Assembly: GCF_036417845.1 (NCBI RefSeq)
Contig: NC_089980.1
Span: forward strand, 46,250,501 to 46,314,500
Source of the DNA: Apteryx mantelli
Taxonomy: Eukaryota > Chordata > Aves > Apterygiformes > Apterygidae
DNA length: 64,000 nt
Direction: 5' to 3'
Below, piece by piece: positions 36,191 through 47,906 of this stretch. Numbering within the stretch: the first letter of the stretch is position 1; every line of letters begins with the position of its first letter. The notes beneath the pieces were generated by a model. That model made no database searches and was not told where the DNA came from. It worked only from the letters and a program-made list of their open reading frames with translations. A program made the position numbers and the translations under genes.

Positions 36191-36955
36191 CTGCAAGGGA
36201 AAGGGAAAGGGAAAGGTCAGCGGGCAGCGCCCTGCGGGAGGGCCGGGAAGCTCCCTGCCGCCCGCCGGAGGAGCAGGGCCCCGCGCGGGCCAGGGCACCA
36301 GGATGCGCTGGCGCGGGGAAGGGGAGCGCCGGCAGCGCCCGGAGTCGGCGTGCGCTCTTGCTAGGCGCTCCCGGTGTGCCTGCCACCCGCCTGGGTCCTG
36401 TGCGAGAAACAGGGCATAGTCGGTAACCCAGTGACGAATTAAAGAACCAAAACCATATTTCGTGCCGGGGCCGCTGCTCTCCCCCCCTGCAAGGGGGAGT
36501 TTGCAGCGGGGGATCCTGAGGAAGGCAAAAGGGCCGGCGGGAGGATGCTCTCTCCCGACGAGCCTCCCGCAGATGCAGGCAGCCGGTGTGTGCTGGAGAC
36601 AGGTCCATGCCCGCGCTGCGCATCGCTGCTCCCGGCAAAAGAGCCCCTGCAAGAAACGGGCTCCTCGCGTGGCGGTCGGAGCTTTCCTGCTGCTTGGCGA
36701 GGCCACCCCGCGCACGGCCCCGCCACCCGCCCTGCCCAGCGCCCCCCTCCCCGCACTTTCGCGTTCAGCGCGGGCGGGCGCACGCGGCAGCAGCGCGGGG
36801 GGGGCCGGCGGGCAGAGCTGCCTGGCGCCGCTCCCCGTCCCGGTGCCCGGGACTGTCAGCACCCGCTCCTACCTTTTTCTCCAGCCTTTCTGAAGCAGCG
36901 AGAGGAGGAGGGGGTGAAATAAACGGCCGTCGCAGGCGCCTGTAGCAAAACTGAC
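36191..36955 (-). other. CYP1B1: CYP1B1 intron 1 (donor uncertain)
   Basis: The acceptor is certain in form: a pyrimidine tract made of repeated CCCTTT units and TTGCAG ending at 36191, one base before the ATG. Two donors are plausible: CAG|GTCAGT (exon end 36956) and AAAAAG|GTAGGA (exon end 36873), giving introns of 765 or 682 bp. The human intron is of similar small size. Confidence 0.6.
36195..36216. repeat. AAGGGA hexamer repeat forming the intron-1 polypyrimidine tract
   Basis: The plus strand reads about three and a half copies of GGGAAA. On the minus strand this is the pyrimidine tract directly before the CYP1B1 acceptor. Confidence 0.9.
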
Positions 36956-37175
36956 CTGTTGTACACTGCTTCCATCAGAGACCTCGGGGAGGATGGAGAG
37001 GAGCCGGGCAGCCCGCGGCAGCCGTAGCAGGCAGCCCCAGGGAGGAGAGCGCAGCAGCAGCAGCAGCGAGGTTCAGATCTCAGACTGTGGGAAACTCATT
37101 AGGAGCCCAGGTTCCTGTCACCCGGAGCTTGGCAGGTCATGTGCAGGCAAATGCCAATTGCACCCGATCCCAGCA
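36956..37175 (-). other. CYP1B1: Approximate CYP1B1 non-coding exon 1 (5' UTR)
   Basis: The 3' edge is taken from the CAG|GTCAGT donor, and the alternative donor at 36873 would extend it. The 5' edge is inferred from a TATA-like GGGTTAAAG at 37201-37209, about 30 bp upstream. Another TATA-like TTTAAA at 37461-37466 would put the start near 37,430. The interval contains an upstream ATG at 37140 that opens a 13-codon frame closing at 37099. A second in-frame ATG is at 37176. Both edges are uncertain. Confidence 0.35.
37051..37067. repeat. Short (GCA)n triplet repeat
   Basis: About five and a half GCA units in the presumed CYP1B1 5' UTR. Confidence 0.85.
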
Positions 37176-37200
37176 TAGAGTTATTATCACCTTCCCAGCG

Positions 37201-37209
37201 CTTTAACCC
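37201..37209 (-). promoter_or_regulatory. TATA-like element of CYP1B1
   Basis: The minus strand reads GGGTTAAAG. Mammalian CYP1B1 is described as lacking a consensus TATA box and using a TTAAA-type element, so this is a candidate core promoter. It was chosen because it would give a first exon of 220-300 nt. TTTAAA at 37461-37466 is the alternative. Confidence 0.3.
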
Positions 37210-37503
37210 TTTGGAGCTCGTCCCGCAGGCAGCCACCTGCCTAGCGCAGCCCCGCTGAACGCGGGCGAGCGGGCTGCAGTGCCGCCCGGCTGCTCGGCCG
37301 GCGGGGACGAGCTGTTGCGGAGCGGGGGTACGGGACGGGGCGACCCCAGCCTGCTGCCGAGAGTGGATGTGAGCGGCTCGGAGAGTGCAGGGAGGGCGGC
37401 CCGGTCCCCCCAGGCTTAGCGGGAGCCGGAGCAGCCGCGCCTGGCTTTGGTACTCGTGCCTTTAAATGCACCAGCATCCGCGGCGCGCAGCGCGGTGCGG
37501 TGC

Positions 37504-37512
37504 GGGCGTGCC
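37504..37512 (+). promoter_or_regulatory. Possible weak XRE (GGGCGTGCC)
   Basis: This contains the AhR/ARNT core GCGTG with a permitted G two bases before it, but no further support. It lies upstream of the presumed CYP1B1 start. Confidence 0.3.
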
Positions 37513-37791
37513 GCAGTTAGCCCCACTGACAAATCGCCGCTGCCTGGCCCTTCCCCTGGCTTGAGGGGTCCCAGCTATTTGCCAGCTGCCCTTGGTCCCC
37601 AGCCAAGTGGAGCGGCTCAGCGGCGGATGCTTTTATGGCTCGGGCCAAAAGTTTTAGCAGAGGAGCTGCTGGGAGGGAAGCGGGGCGACGGGCGGGCTCG
37701 CAGCGCTCCGTGTCAGGAGGCAAAGTCTCGCCTTCATCCTCGCGGCTGAGGAAGCCGGAGAGCTTCCCCTCCTCCGCCTGTCGCCTCCCCG

Positions 37792-37818
37792 TTGCGTGCG
37801 GAGTTTGCATTGCGTGAG
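37792..37818 (+). promoter_or_regulatory. Pair of xenobiotic response elements (AhR/ARNT sites)
   Basis: TTGCGTGCG (37792-37800) and TTGCGTGAG (37810-37818) both contain the TNGCGTG core. The second is a near-ideal match to the consensus TNGCGTGAG. They are in the same orientation, 18 bp apart, about 0.4-0.65 kb upstream of the presumed start site, depending on which TATA-like element is used. Clustered elements at a broadly similar upstream distance mediate dioxin induction of mammalian CYP1B1. Confidence 0.65.
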
Positions 37819-38064
37819 CCGGGGCTGGAAAGCCTCCAGCCATCTCCTCCTCGGGCCCCTACCCCTCCTCGCAGTACCTGACAGCGGCGCGGGGGAAGGA
37901 GGCAGGGGGAGCGCGGGCGGCTCGAAGCGCCCCGCTGCCCCCGGCCTCGCCCCGCGCTCACCCCGCTCCCGTCCGCGGCGCCTGTAGCTCCCGGCTCGGG
38001 GACCTCGGCCGCCGGGAGGGCTGGCGGGGGCCGTGCGGGTGCTGCGCTCCGGCACCCCCGCACT

Positions 38065-38077
38065 CCCCCCCCCCCCC
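38065..38077. repeat. Poly-C run, 13 bases
   Basis: Thirteen consecutive C at the upstream edge of the CpG island. Confidence 0.9.
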
Positions 38078-38164
38078 GGGCGCTCCGGTGCCCCAGGAGG
38101 AAAAAGGGGCTGCAAAACCACCGAGCTAAGGAAACCGTTCCCCGGGTATTCAGAAACTTCTTGG

Positions 38165-38210
38165 TTTTGTTGTTGTTGTACCAGGCAGAGAAACAAACAA
38201 ACAAACAAAA
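38165..38210. repeat. (GTT)n and (AAAC)n microsatellites
   Basis: A short GTT repeat at 38168-38179 is followed 11 bases later by about five AAAC units (38191-38210). Confidence 0.85.
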
Positions 38211-41200
38211 CCCAGGTCCTAGTTATGGTGACGCCATGAGAAAGAAAGGTATTTTGGTAGCATTTAGGAATTAGATAAAATTGGATGCTGGGATTCAGCC
38301 CAGCTCAAGGGGTGATCGCAGGCCTGGCCTGGCTGCTGCTTGTGACTTTGCTAGCAAGTGCAATCCAGTCGGTCGTCACTGTCCCAGGCTCTTCCAGACA
38401 GCAGTACTATCTTTTGCTTTAACTAGCATCACACAGATTTTCCATGTCTCTCTAAAATCCCATCTGCGTGCCCCAGAGCACGCTGTGCTTCTTCCAGACA
38501 TGGCCAAGTGACGTAGGCACTGAAAACACTTTTTCCTAGTAGTGCAGAACAAGTGAGCTTCCCTCCTCCCAGCTGCATCTCTGGAGTGACCTGGAGGGAT
38601 CCTGCAGCCCGGCCCTGCTCTGTGGCCCAGCTTCATCCAAGAGGAGAAGGGAATGGCCCCGTCCCCATGGCATGAGGATTAGGGCAAGCTTGGAGGGGTC
38701 CTGGGGATTTGATCTCACCACCACCATCATAAAGTAGAAAGCAAATTTCACACGGTGTAACCACTAGGCTGTTATATAATGCAGGCTGTCCCACCTTGGT
38801 GGCCACCCTTCCTTCCTTCATCTGTCACATGTCAAAGGAGAGACACAGGCCTTTCCCTGCAGAGTGTTCAGGGCTCTGGGTCCAGGCAGCGAGGACTAGC
38901 TTGGATCAGTTGCCTGAGTGCTGGATTATATTGCTGAGTATTTGCCATTGCCAGAAGGCAAATTTGCCTTTTTTCTAGGAACTCTAGGAACTGGCTGCCT
39001 AAAACCTGAGCCTTATAGCACTAGTTAGTAAGTCCTTAAATCCTTTCTTGGATGCAGTGCTTAATCTAGCTTCTATTGCAGTCAGGGTGAGGATGTCATT
39101 TACCCTGGAGCAAGCATTTACCTTGCTGCAAGTGGCTCTGCACTGACCTCACTGTCTCTCATCCATTCAGTGAGTGAGCTGGGGTCCAGTGCACTGCACA
39201 CTTTATATCCTACTAACATTTTTTCCCTGTAATTTCAACATTATACTGCAAGTGGGATGGGTCCTAGGTCACTAGTAGTCAGTACAGAAGGAAGGAGCAT
39301 GTTTCCACTGTTATGAGCTGCACAGACACAGTTTAAGGAGTTATTCACAAATCCTTGTACATTTTTTTTTCATGCTGTAAGAAAACATTTGCCTCTCTTT
39401 TTCACTTCTCCTTGTTTTTTTAGGAGTTCTGTCATTATTAAATATGAAAGACAGAAAAATCTCTTTTAGATGTTTTGTTCTATTGTGGTGGTACCAGCCA
39501 GTCCCACTGTAATAGGTGCTGTACGAATAGAATACTTAGAGTCTCAGCCTACTATTACATCTATTATAGCCTGAGTATTAGCTTGATTGCATGCAATAAA
39601 TGTTCACCCAGTTTTCTAGGGTCTGATATTAGGGTCTGATCCTGACCTTTATAGACACTTACAATCAACTACAGCTTCAGTAAAACATTGAGCACACTGA
39701 TGAGTTAGTGTGTTACCAGGTGCAGGCAAGGGATGATCAAGCCCTTGGTCTCTGTTACACTTGACAAATTGCCCTTCTCCCTACCTCTTTTTTCACTCTT
39801 CTTGCTTCCCTTCTTTTGTTTCTAGAGACACAGAAGTTCAGAATTGCTCTTAGCTATTTCATGATTTGTTTTTTCAGTTCAGACTTAATTCAGATGCAGG
39901 TGCTACTGAAGTCAGTTCCAGATTTCTGCGAGTCAAAGTTGGTTTTGTCAAGAATTGAAGACTAGGATCAATGAAAATGTATGCTGCCTAAAATGAATTA
40001 CTTCTGAGGCCTAGAAAAATGTACTTGATGTGCAATATGGGAGAGAAGGAAGTTGAAAGGGGATAAGTGTGTGGGTTTGGGATTAAGGGAAAGGAATTCA
40101 TGCCTAATCTGGTAAAAATCCTGACTGATTTGACAAGAATGCCAGACGCAGGAGGCAGGCAGAGTCAGTGGGGACATCAGTGCCTCTGCAACTCTGAATG
40201 AAGGTGCTTTGTGTACATGGATGAGAAACCTTGTTGTGAAGGTGAAAGTTTGATGGGGGTTGGGGGGGAATTACAGAACTTGGAGAGACTTCATTTACCT
40301 TTTAAGAGGAAATTTTGAGCTCTCGACCACAGTCTTCCCTTTTTGAAGAAAACTCCTCATCCCCAAAGCGATTTTTCACGTGTTAAGAACTACTTACCTA
40401 AACAATGGTTTGCAGACTCAGCTCCCAGCTTTTCTTCCAACTCTGGTGGCAGTTGGCTTCTCTTTTGGGACACTGGCAAGACTAGGTTATCAGTTAGGAT
40501 CTGCTGCACATAAATCCTCCTGAGCAGCAACCGGAATTTCTTAAGGACTTGACCTTGTCCCTTTTTCTTTCTTTACCTCTTCCTTTTGAAGCTTTTTGTG
40601 GAGAACACTGACACTGAGCTCCTTTGTCTCTTTCCCATACCTGGGACTATGGAACATTTCCCCCCCCTCTTCATTTTACAAGTTCTCAGGGTAGATTATA
40701 TGACAGTTGAGCAATGTTTCGTCCTGGGATTGCTTCAGTACAGAGCTTGTACAAATTGTTTACAGTTTATAGAAGGATTCAAACCATGCTTCATTAAATA
40801 ATCCCTTGGAAATATTTTTCCGATTGTCTGTTTCTGAATGTTGCACAATACTTTATAAAATGAAGAAACAAGTAGCATAATGATAAAACCCAGAAATCAC
40901 TGAGAAACTTAAACAAATGGAACATCCTATTGTTTAAGACTGCTTAAAATTTTACAGGCATTTTTATATATCTTTGCAGTTTGATTCTCATCTCAGCAAT
41001 GCTGTTGTAAATCAGGCAAATCACCATTAAAATAAGCAGAGTTGTGCTGGTTCACAGTCAGAACTAGAACCTGGTAAACCTCCAAGAATTCCCTCAGATT
41101 GCCTGCACTGCACGATCTAGCACCACCTGGGCTTACCTGAGCCAGCTTTGCCTGGGATAGGTTCAGATCCAGGGGCAGAAGGTCTGCACCAGCCGCTCAG

Positions 41201-43967
41201 CCTGGGCAGGCACAGGGCCACCCCAGGGCAGCCAGGTCCAGAGCCAGAGTCTGTGCTTGCTGCACAGCACCATATAGATAAAACCTACTTGCTCAGGGCT
41301 ACGTACACAATATTGAATTGCTCAGTGTTAAAACTCCCCTCCGAGACTGCTTACTTCAGTATCGTTCCAGGAAACCTGGGGGGATCAGAATTAGACATTT
41401 CTGTTTGGCTGGTGGATTTTCTCTCCATTTTTTGGACTTAATATTTCCTGCTTTTGCAAATTTTTTGGAAAAGAAATCCTGAGCCAAAAGAGTTTACCAC
41501 AAGAGTGTGGATGATGATATGATATTTTCTGATCCAGGCTCCTTGTTTTGCTCAGTTTGGCAGCTTTCCCCTGACACCAAGCACGAGATGTCAGCAAATA
41601 CAAGGAGCCATGTCCTCAGTATTAGCGTGCCAGGCACACATAGGAGCCAGTGGCTCCGTGATTCAGAGCTAGCTCTGTATTCATTCTGGCCTAAATTAAA
41701 GCATTTGTGGCACGCTTTTTAAAATATATATATTTGTGGTTGCATATCACATTCTTAACCTTCATTAATTTCAGATTTCCTTGGACTTTCACTCTTCCCT
41801 GCATTCCCACTGACTTCCCAACTCATGATTTCAATTCTCACTTACTACTGAAAAGCCTAAGTTGGGCTCTGAATTCTGAGCCAAATTCCCACAGCTGCTG
41901 AGGGAAGGGAAGAAATCTCCCAACGCTTTCTGGGGCTCAGCTGAGTGCTAGTGTGAATTGTTGTCTCTGCATCTGTTCACATTTTCATATTATTTGTAAA
42001 ATAAAGGTATAGATTGCAGTCTTCTTCCACACAGATAGCACACAGGTGTGATTACAGAAAATGTGAACATAACATTATGTTTAATTCAAGCATAAAACTT
42101 GATTATGTAACTGTCTTAATTTTGCTTTGCCAAATTCCTATAACATTTCTTTCCAAAGTTTGCTGTCTTTTCTTGACAGTACCAGATGAAACCACATAGC
42201 TAAGTCTTTCTTGAGAGAAAAACACAGAGCTGATTACTTTGTGGTCATGCTTTGAATAACTTTTCTAAACTGCTCTTCTAAGAGGAACAATAGCAAAATG
42301 TGATTTACACACTATTGGGCACTCATCTGTGGTATTTTGTGTGTGTCTTTTTATTTATACCATACAAATGCCCTCAGTGAGCAACAGTTAAACTACTGCA
42401 AAGGACTTGAAAGAAAGATGGACCGAACAGCAACATCTAGAAAAGTTTAGATCCTGCTCAAGATTTACATTACGGTGTCTATCCTCAAAATGCAGACAAA
42501 CTGTGGTGCTTGCTCAGTGCCCATCTTTAGCAAATACGTTTGCCTGTGACATTTAGCAGTTTTGCATCATCACATTGTTGAATTTTGCAGAACTAGGAGC
42601 TGTGCTGACAAGGTCCTTCTTTACTCTGAAGTATAGAAACTTTATAGCCTGTATGATATGCTAGGTCACTCTGAAGCTAAAAAAAGGTAACATTGCTTAG
42701 AGTATTATGCAGTCATATTGTATTTCTCATTTGCTTTGCAAACTTTTCTGGGTGTTGTATTAATAGTTATGATATGAAGTTTCCAGTGTAATTGCTCTAT
42801 AACTCTGAGAGTTTAGTATTTACCATTTTAGCAAATACCGGTACAGCCAGTACATTTGTATGTTCAGCACAGTGATGGATGCTAGCTCAAAACAGTGCAG
42901 GGCTACAGCTGAAAGCAAGGTCCACTTCAGTCACAGGCTGGAGTATATTCTGTATGAATGGAAGTTCTGAAGATTCATCTGTGAAGTTCAATGAAGTCTC
43001 TACTACAGATGTGCAAAATATGATTTTTCAGAGTTTTGCAATTTGTTCAAATTTAAGGGAATTATCAAGGGAAGAACAAAAAACACAAATGTGGGAGAAA
43101 AGGCATTACCTGGATGATTGTCAAGTCCTGGCTTTAAAGTTTGAGGCTACAAAGCATTTCAAAGGAAAGGCCACCACCATTTTTTAACATGAACACTTTC
43201 TTTCCTTGTTCTCATAAATGGCCTCAACTGTTTCTGGATGAAACATTTCTAAAAATTACAACCTGAGTAATGGATTTTCCCAGAGTAGAAACTTTCATCC
43301 CAGACGATTACACTTTGACAAAGTTACAGGTAATGGAGCACGCAGAGTCTCCGACTAAGGGAACTGTGGCACTACTACACAGAGAGAAGACACCAAAGCA
43401 CAGACGGAAGCAAGAGACTTACAGTTGTTTGCTGAGAATAAGGGTTTTCCTGTCGTGTATCCCAGGGTTCCTAGCCATTGGTTAGACCAGCCTATGTTCA
43501 CTTTGCAGTTCCCAAGTAATACTTTGCTGTGATACAAATATTGGTCATTTGGGTGCTTTAGTTTGTATCGCGTGCACCAGGCATTCTTTGGCCACTTGAC
43601 AGCAAAATACCTCTTCAAAATGTTAACAGAGGCAATACAATTTGAATCTGGTAGCTTCTAGAGCAATGCAGTTTGAATTTCAGAAGTCTCCTTCCTTTGG
43701 AGAATAAACCTGATTATACAGTGGGGGATGCAGGTCTGATTTAGGTAAGGGAGCTGTGCCCAGCTTTGGCCAAAACTGTGTCCCCTGGTGTGAGGGCATG
43801 TTTTCTGTATGGGGTTGTGCTTAAAAGTAGGTTCTGTGGTTTCTTCAGCCTCTCCGATGAAACAATGCTTTTTATAATACCTCTAATCTTGCTGCTTAAG
43901 GGGGGTTCTTGGACTGAGCTACAAACCACCTAAATAAAGAGCACTTCAGAAAGTGATGCCGGGGTCT

Positions 43968-44006
43968 AGTGTGTGTGTGCATATATATACATAAATATAT
44001 ATATAC
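43968..44006. repeat. Compound GT/TA microsatellite
   Basis: GTGTGTGTGTGC followed by TA dinucleotides with interruptions. Confidence 0.85.
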
Positions 44007-47000
44007 TTTTCCCTTCCGGAGTCAGACTAGGACCATTACTGAAACATAGTGTCAGGTGAATGTAAAAGCAGATCTTGGCTACCCGTGCTCATGAGGTGTT
44101 TTCAGAGGGCTGGCAGTGCGTCCCCCTTGTTTGGGCTTCAGTTCTAGCTTCTGAAATGCTTGTTCTGCTTACTAGCGTATTCAAGTGGATATGCTAAGCT
44201 TGCTTGCCCTGTCACGCACGGACTCCATAGGGTCCTGTCCAAATGATTGAAACTTCATAATGGGAAACTTTCAGTGCTTTAGAAAATATTTTCGTTTACT
44301 TAATTCTGTTCCTCTCAGGTTCTCAGGTGCTCTGAAAGAGGAGGTTGCGCTCGGCACAGGGATTCAGCATGACAAACCGATTGTCGAGGTGGCAGCTGAA
44401 CTAGACAGGGACACACAGCATGTGCATCACGAGGGCTCTCCCTAGCCTTTAATTGTTAAGAGGAAGGTCCTTAGCTGGGATTTCATTAAGAAAATTCATG
44501 TCAATCAAGGATTTGCTTGTAAATGTCATCCCTTAAATAGCCCCGCTGAAATGAGCCAGGGAACGTGCTTACCCTAGCCCCTCACTCCCCTTTTCCCTTT
44601 TGTTGCTGGAGGTCAATAAAATGGTGAATAGTAAGCGTGAAGACCTGGGAGAGAAGGACAGACACACGGAGCTGCAGAGTGACACATTTTCCACCAGAAA
44701 CAGTGCGTCTGGCTAAGCAAAGCAGGTGTATATATACTGTCAGAGGTAAATACATGAATCCAAAATGGGCCTTAATGATTTGACTGCTAAAGCTCAGCTA
44801 AGGAAACATTTGCACATCCCCCTGCAGTTGGGTATTCTTGGCTTTACTTGCTCTGTTGTGTAAGATTTTGGTGCATTTGCCTCCAGCAGTAACTGCACTG
44901 CAGTGGTAAGTGAAGTGACTCCAATTTTAAGGACTGGGATATGTACTGGTAATACTCTAGCCTATAAAATTATTCATGCCCTTCCCTGGGGTAAGGGAAA
45001 TGGGTTTTTTTTATTTGCACATTTTTTTATTTGAAGAAACATTTAGAGAAAATATAATCAAACCAAGGGAATAAGAAACACCCTTTGTGGTACCTGTGAT
45101 CAGTCATGGAAAACTAAGTTGGGAGACTTTACAATATTCAATATAATGGCCTGTGACCTTGATGAAGACAGCTGACTCCTCCTATAAGACAAGTAGTAAT
45201 AATAAAGTTTTCCACTAACCCTCTCAGTAAATTCAGCAGGGAGGGAAAACACAGTCTTGACACATAGAGATTGCTCCCAGCATTTGGAAGCGAACCCAGG
45301 GGAAGTGTCTGTTTCTGAGCCATTCAGGTTTCCTAACCTTCAGCAATGGCAGATCAAAGACCATGAGGGAAACAGACTGCAGGTGCCAGTCGGGGCAGGT
45401 TTCGTCTTGTCACAGCACTCCGGGAAGAGGCATTTGCTGATGTCTGTTAATCTCATGGCACGCCAAGGGAGAAAGACAGAAAAAAATTGCAAGAAACTCT
45501 TCCCTTTCCCAAGCAGCCCACACCCAGGCTCCCATCAGCTGCAAGGAGGCCTGCTGGCTGCCTCCGGAGGGGAGAGCAGGGCAGGAGCCCGTGCCCACCT
45601 GGAGGCGAGAGCGCGGCTGCTGGGGTCATCCTGCAGGTGCTGCCTCCGTCGGGGAACAGAGAAGGAAGCAGCTGCCGAAGCAGCGCCCCGCTGTGAGGTG
45701 CATCCTAGTGGCAAAAGCAGCAGTAGCTGAGACCAGGAGAGGAAAGGTCTCCCATGGAAGAAAACCAAAGGTCCCTCTTGGCGGTTGTCCTCTCCTGTAG
45801 AAACGCTCTTGCCAGGCAGTCGAGGAGGAGGTGTGAAACACTGTGCGCTACTGTGGAGAAGAGGTAGCAGCAGCAGAGGTAACAGGGCCCTTTACCGGAT
45901 GCAGGGAGAAGGAAGGATTAGGCGCAGCTTGGGGTGCTCTAGGGGATGGCTTTGACTGAAAGCCAGGTTTGCCCCTCTCTTTCTTTTGAGGTGTAAATGG
46001 CATGCAAGCAGACTCTTCTCAGTGGCTTTGCTGTGAAGATAAATAACCTGAATCCCCGGTTATTATCCCCCTGCTCTCCTCCCCTTCCCCCTGACTGACT
46101 TTGATTATTGTAACTTTACATGCGCTTTTAATTTGCGTGCAGGCAAGTACAAAGGCACAACCGGATATACCTGTTATTTGCCAATGACCTGAAAGAGTAT
46201 AGTTTATGTTAAGCCTTGGGTTATGGTAACGTTTGCACGCGATTCCTCAATATACGTGCTGCAGGCAACTGATGGATGGAGGTGATGGAGGGTGGAGGAA
46301 AGTTTTAAAGTGACAGCACCTGATTTGGTTCCTATTTAAGTTACCAGTTACCTAAAGGCCTTGATTTCAATTTTGCGTGAAGCAAATTTTGCCCTCTCTT
46401 CAGGCAAGGAATGTATGGTTTGGATCATGTTATCCAGGCTGTAGTTTGTTCATGGCTACTCCTGCAACTGATTTCATGAAAACTTTATGAAAGTTAGGTA
46501 GAAAAGGCAGGTGGGATATTTACACCACCCCATTCGTGCATAGCCTGACACAGCAGGGAGAGGCTTGCAGCAGGAGGAGGCTATGCCTGAGATGCTTAGT
46601 GTCAGAGGAGCCAGTGCTGTGAGCAGGATACTGAGGCTCCGGGGCTGCAGTGATTCCACATCAAATTAGCTGGTCTTCAAGTAGGGAGAAAGTGTTTTCA
46701 TCTGTCAGGCAAGTAAGCCTACCTTGAGGTCTGAAGCTCAAATGGTTTTATTTCTGGCATGTGTCTTAATGCAGTGTTAAAGCCTGCACCAAAGAAATTC
46801 ATTAAGCATTTCTTTTGAAGGTTCAGGAAGGGAAAGGAGCCCCGTTCACTGTCAGCACCACCTCTTGTCTCAAGAGGAGTGAGCACATTAGCGAAATGCC
46901 GTTTTGGCATTATGGGCCACACTTTGCTACTTTTACTTGCACTTCCCTCAGAGACAGTGCGACAAGGTACAGAGTCAAGTGCTAGTCTTGTAAATGAGGG

Positions 47001-47884
47001 CATCATAAAATGGTTGTCAAAATAACATGAGACAAGATGGGCCTATTGTTCAGAGGGTGCTGTGTAACTTTATGTTTCTGGACATAAATGTGGACACTTT
47101 ATCTCTTCTATGCCTCAACTTCCCTTAGAAATTTGGGACTGATAATAGTCTGTGGAGCTGCCTACTATCTGTTCTGCTGTTCTCTAGCATGTTAAGCAAG
47201 ACCTTGTGCAGCCAGCATCCAGGAAAATGTTTAAATCTGAGGAGTAGGGATTGAAGGACTGAGTATTTTTAAGTAAGAAGAAAGGTGCCTTCTTCTTCAC
47301 AAGTCCACAGTACAGCAAGTAACTATGGTCCATGTGTGTAAGGTGTTTATCTGAAGCAGCCTTGAAAATAAATCCTTTTGCATTTCTGCCCTCCTCTCTG
47401 CTGTTTCTTGCTTTTTGTTTGCATCCCTCCAGTTTATCTGCTCTTTTGAGAACCAGGTTTTATTAACAAACTCTTCTTTATTTTTTTCCTAAATAGTTTT
47501 CTGTTTCTCATCATGTTAAGTTTTAAGCATCCAAAACATAAGACCCAGTTGCACATCTCCATTGTTATCTCTTCCTTGTTTGTCTTGATACTTTGGCTGA
47601 GTGTAGAAAACTTATATCTAATAGCTTCTCATAGATTGTGAGCTCTTAGCCAGAACACATGGCTGGTCTTCGTATGGTCAGAAAATTTCTCTAAGCTAAA
47701 CTGTATGTACAAACTTGTCCTGATTTAAGAAAAGACATACACCTCATGTACACCTCTTCACAGCCTGATTTTTAAACAAGTTTAGCAAAATTACCTAATG
47801 CTGTTTTAAGTACTGATGTATAAAACCAGCCTTTAAAGCACTGTGTGCACAAAAACCTTAAAGACCATAAAACTGTCTTTTCCA

Positions 47885-47906
47885 GCCCCCTCCCCCCCAC
47901 CCCCCA
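47885..47906. repeat. C-rich low-complexity run
   Basis: Three runs of C (5, 7, 6) broken by single T or CA interruptions. Confidence 0.8.

Larger units (their letters stand above)
34790..38100. promoter_or_regulatory. CpG island covering CYP1B1 exons 1-2 and promoter
   Basis: A stretch of about 3.3 kb is strongly GC-rich and dense in CpG, in contrast to the AT-rich flanks. It takes in the start of intron 2, exon 2, intron 1, the non-coding first exon and about 0.9 kb upstream. Edges were judged by eye. Islands of this kind mark unmethylated promoters, and CYP1B1 is known to have one in mammals. Confidence 0.88.

Noticed and set aside
34846..36426. 526-residue plus-strand protein antisense to CYP1B1
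   Set aside because: It is a shadow frame of a GC-rich exon with no domain.
34679..36862. 727-residue minus-strand protein
   Set aside because: It is out of frame with CYP1B1 exon 2, runs through intron 1 and the exon 2 donor, and its proline/alanine/arginine-rich content is that of random GC-rich DNA.
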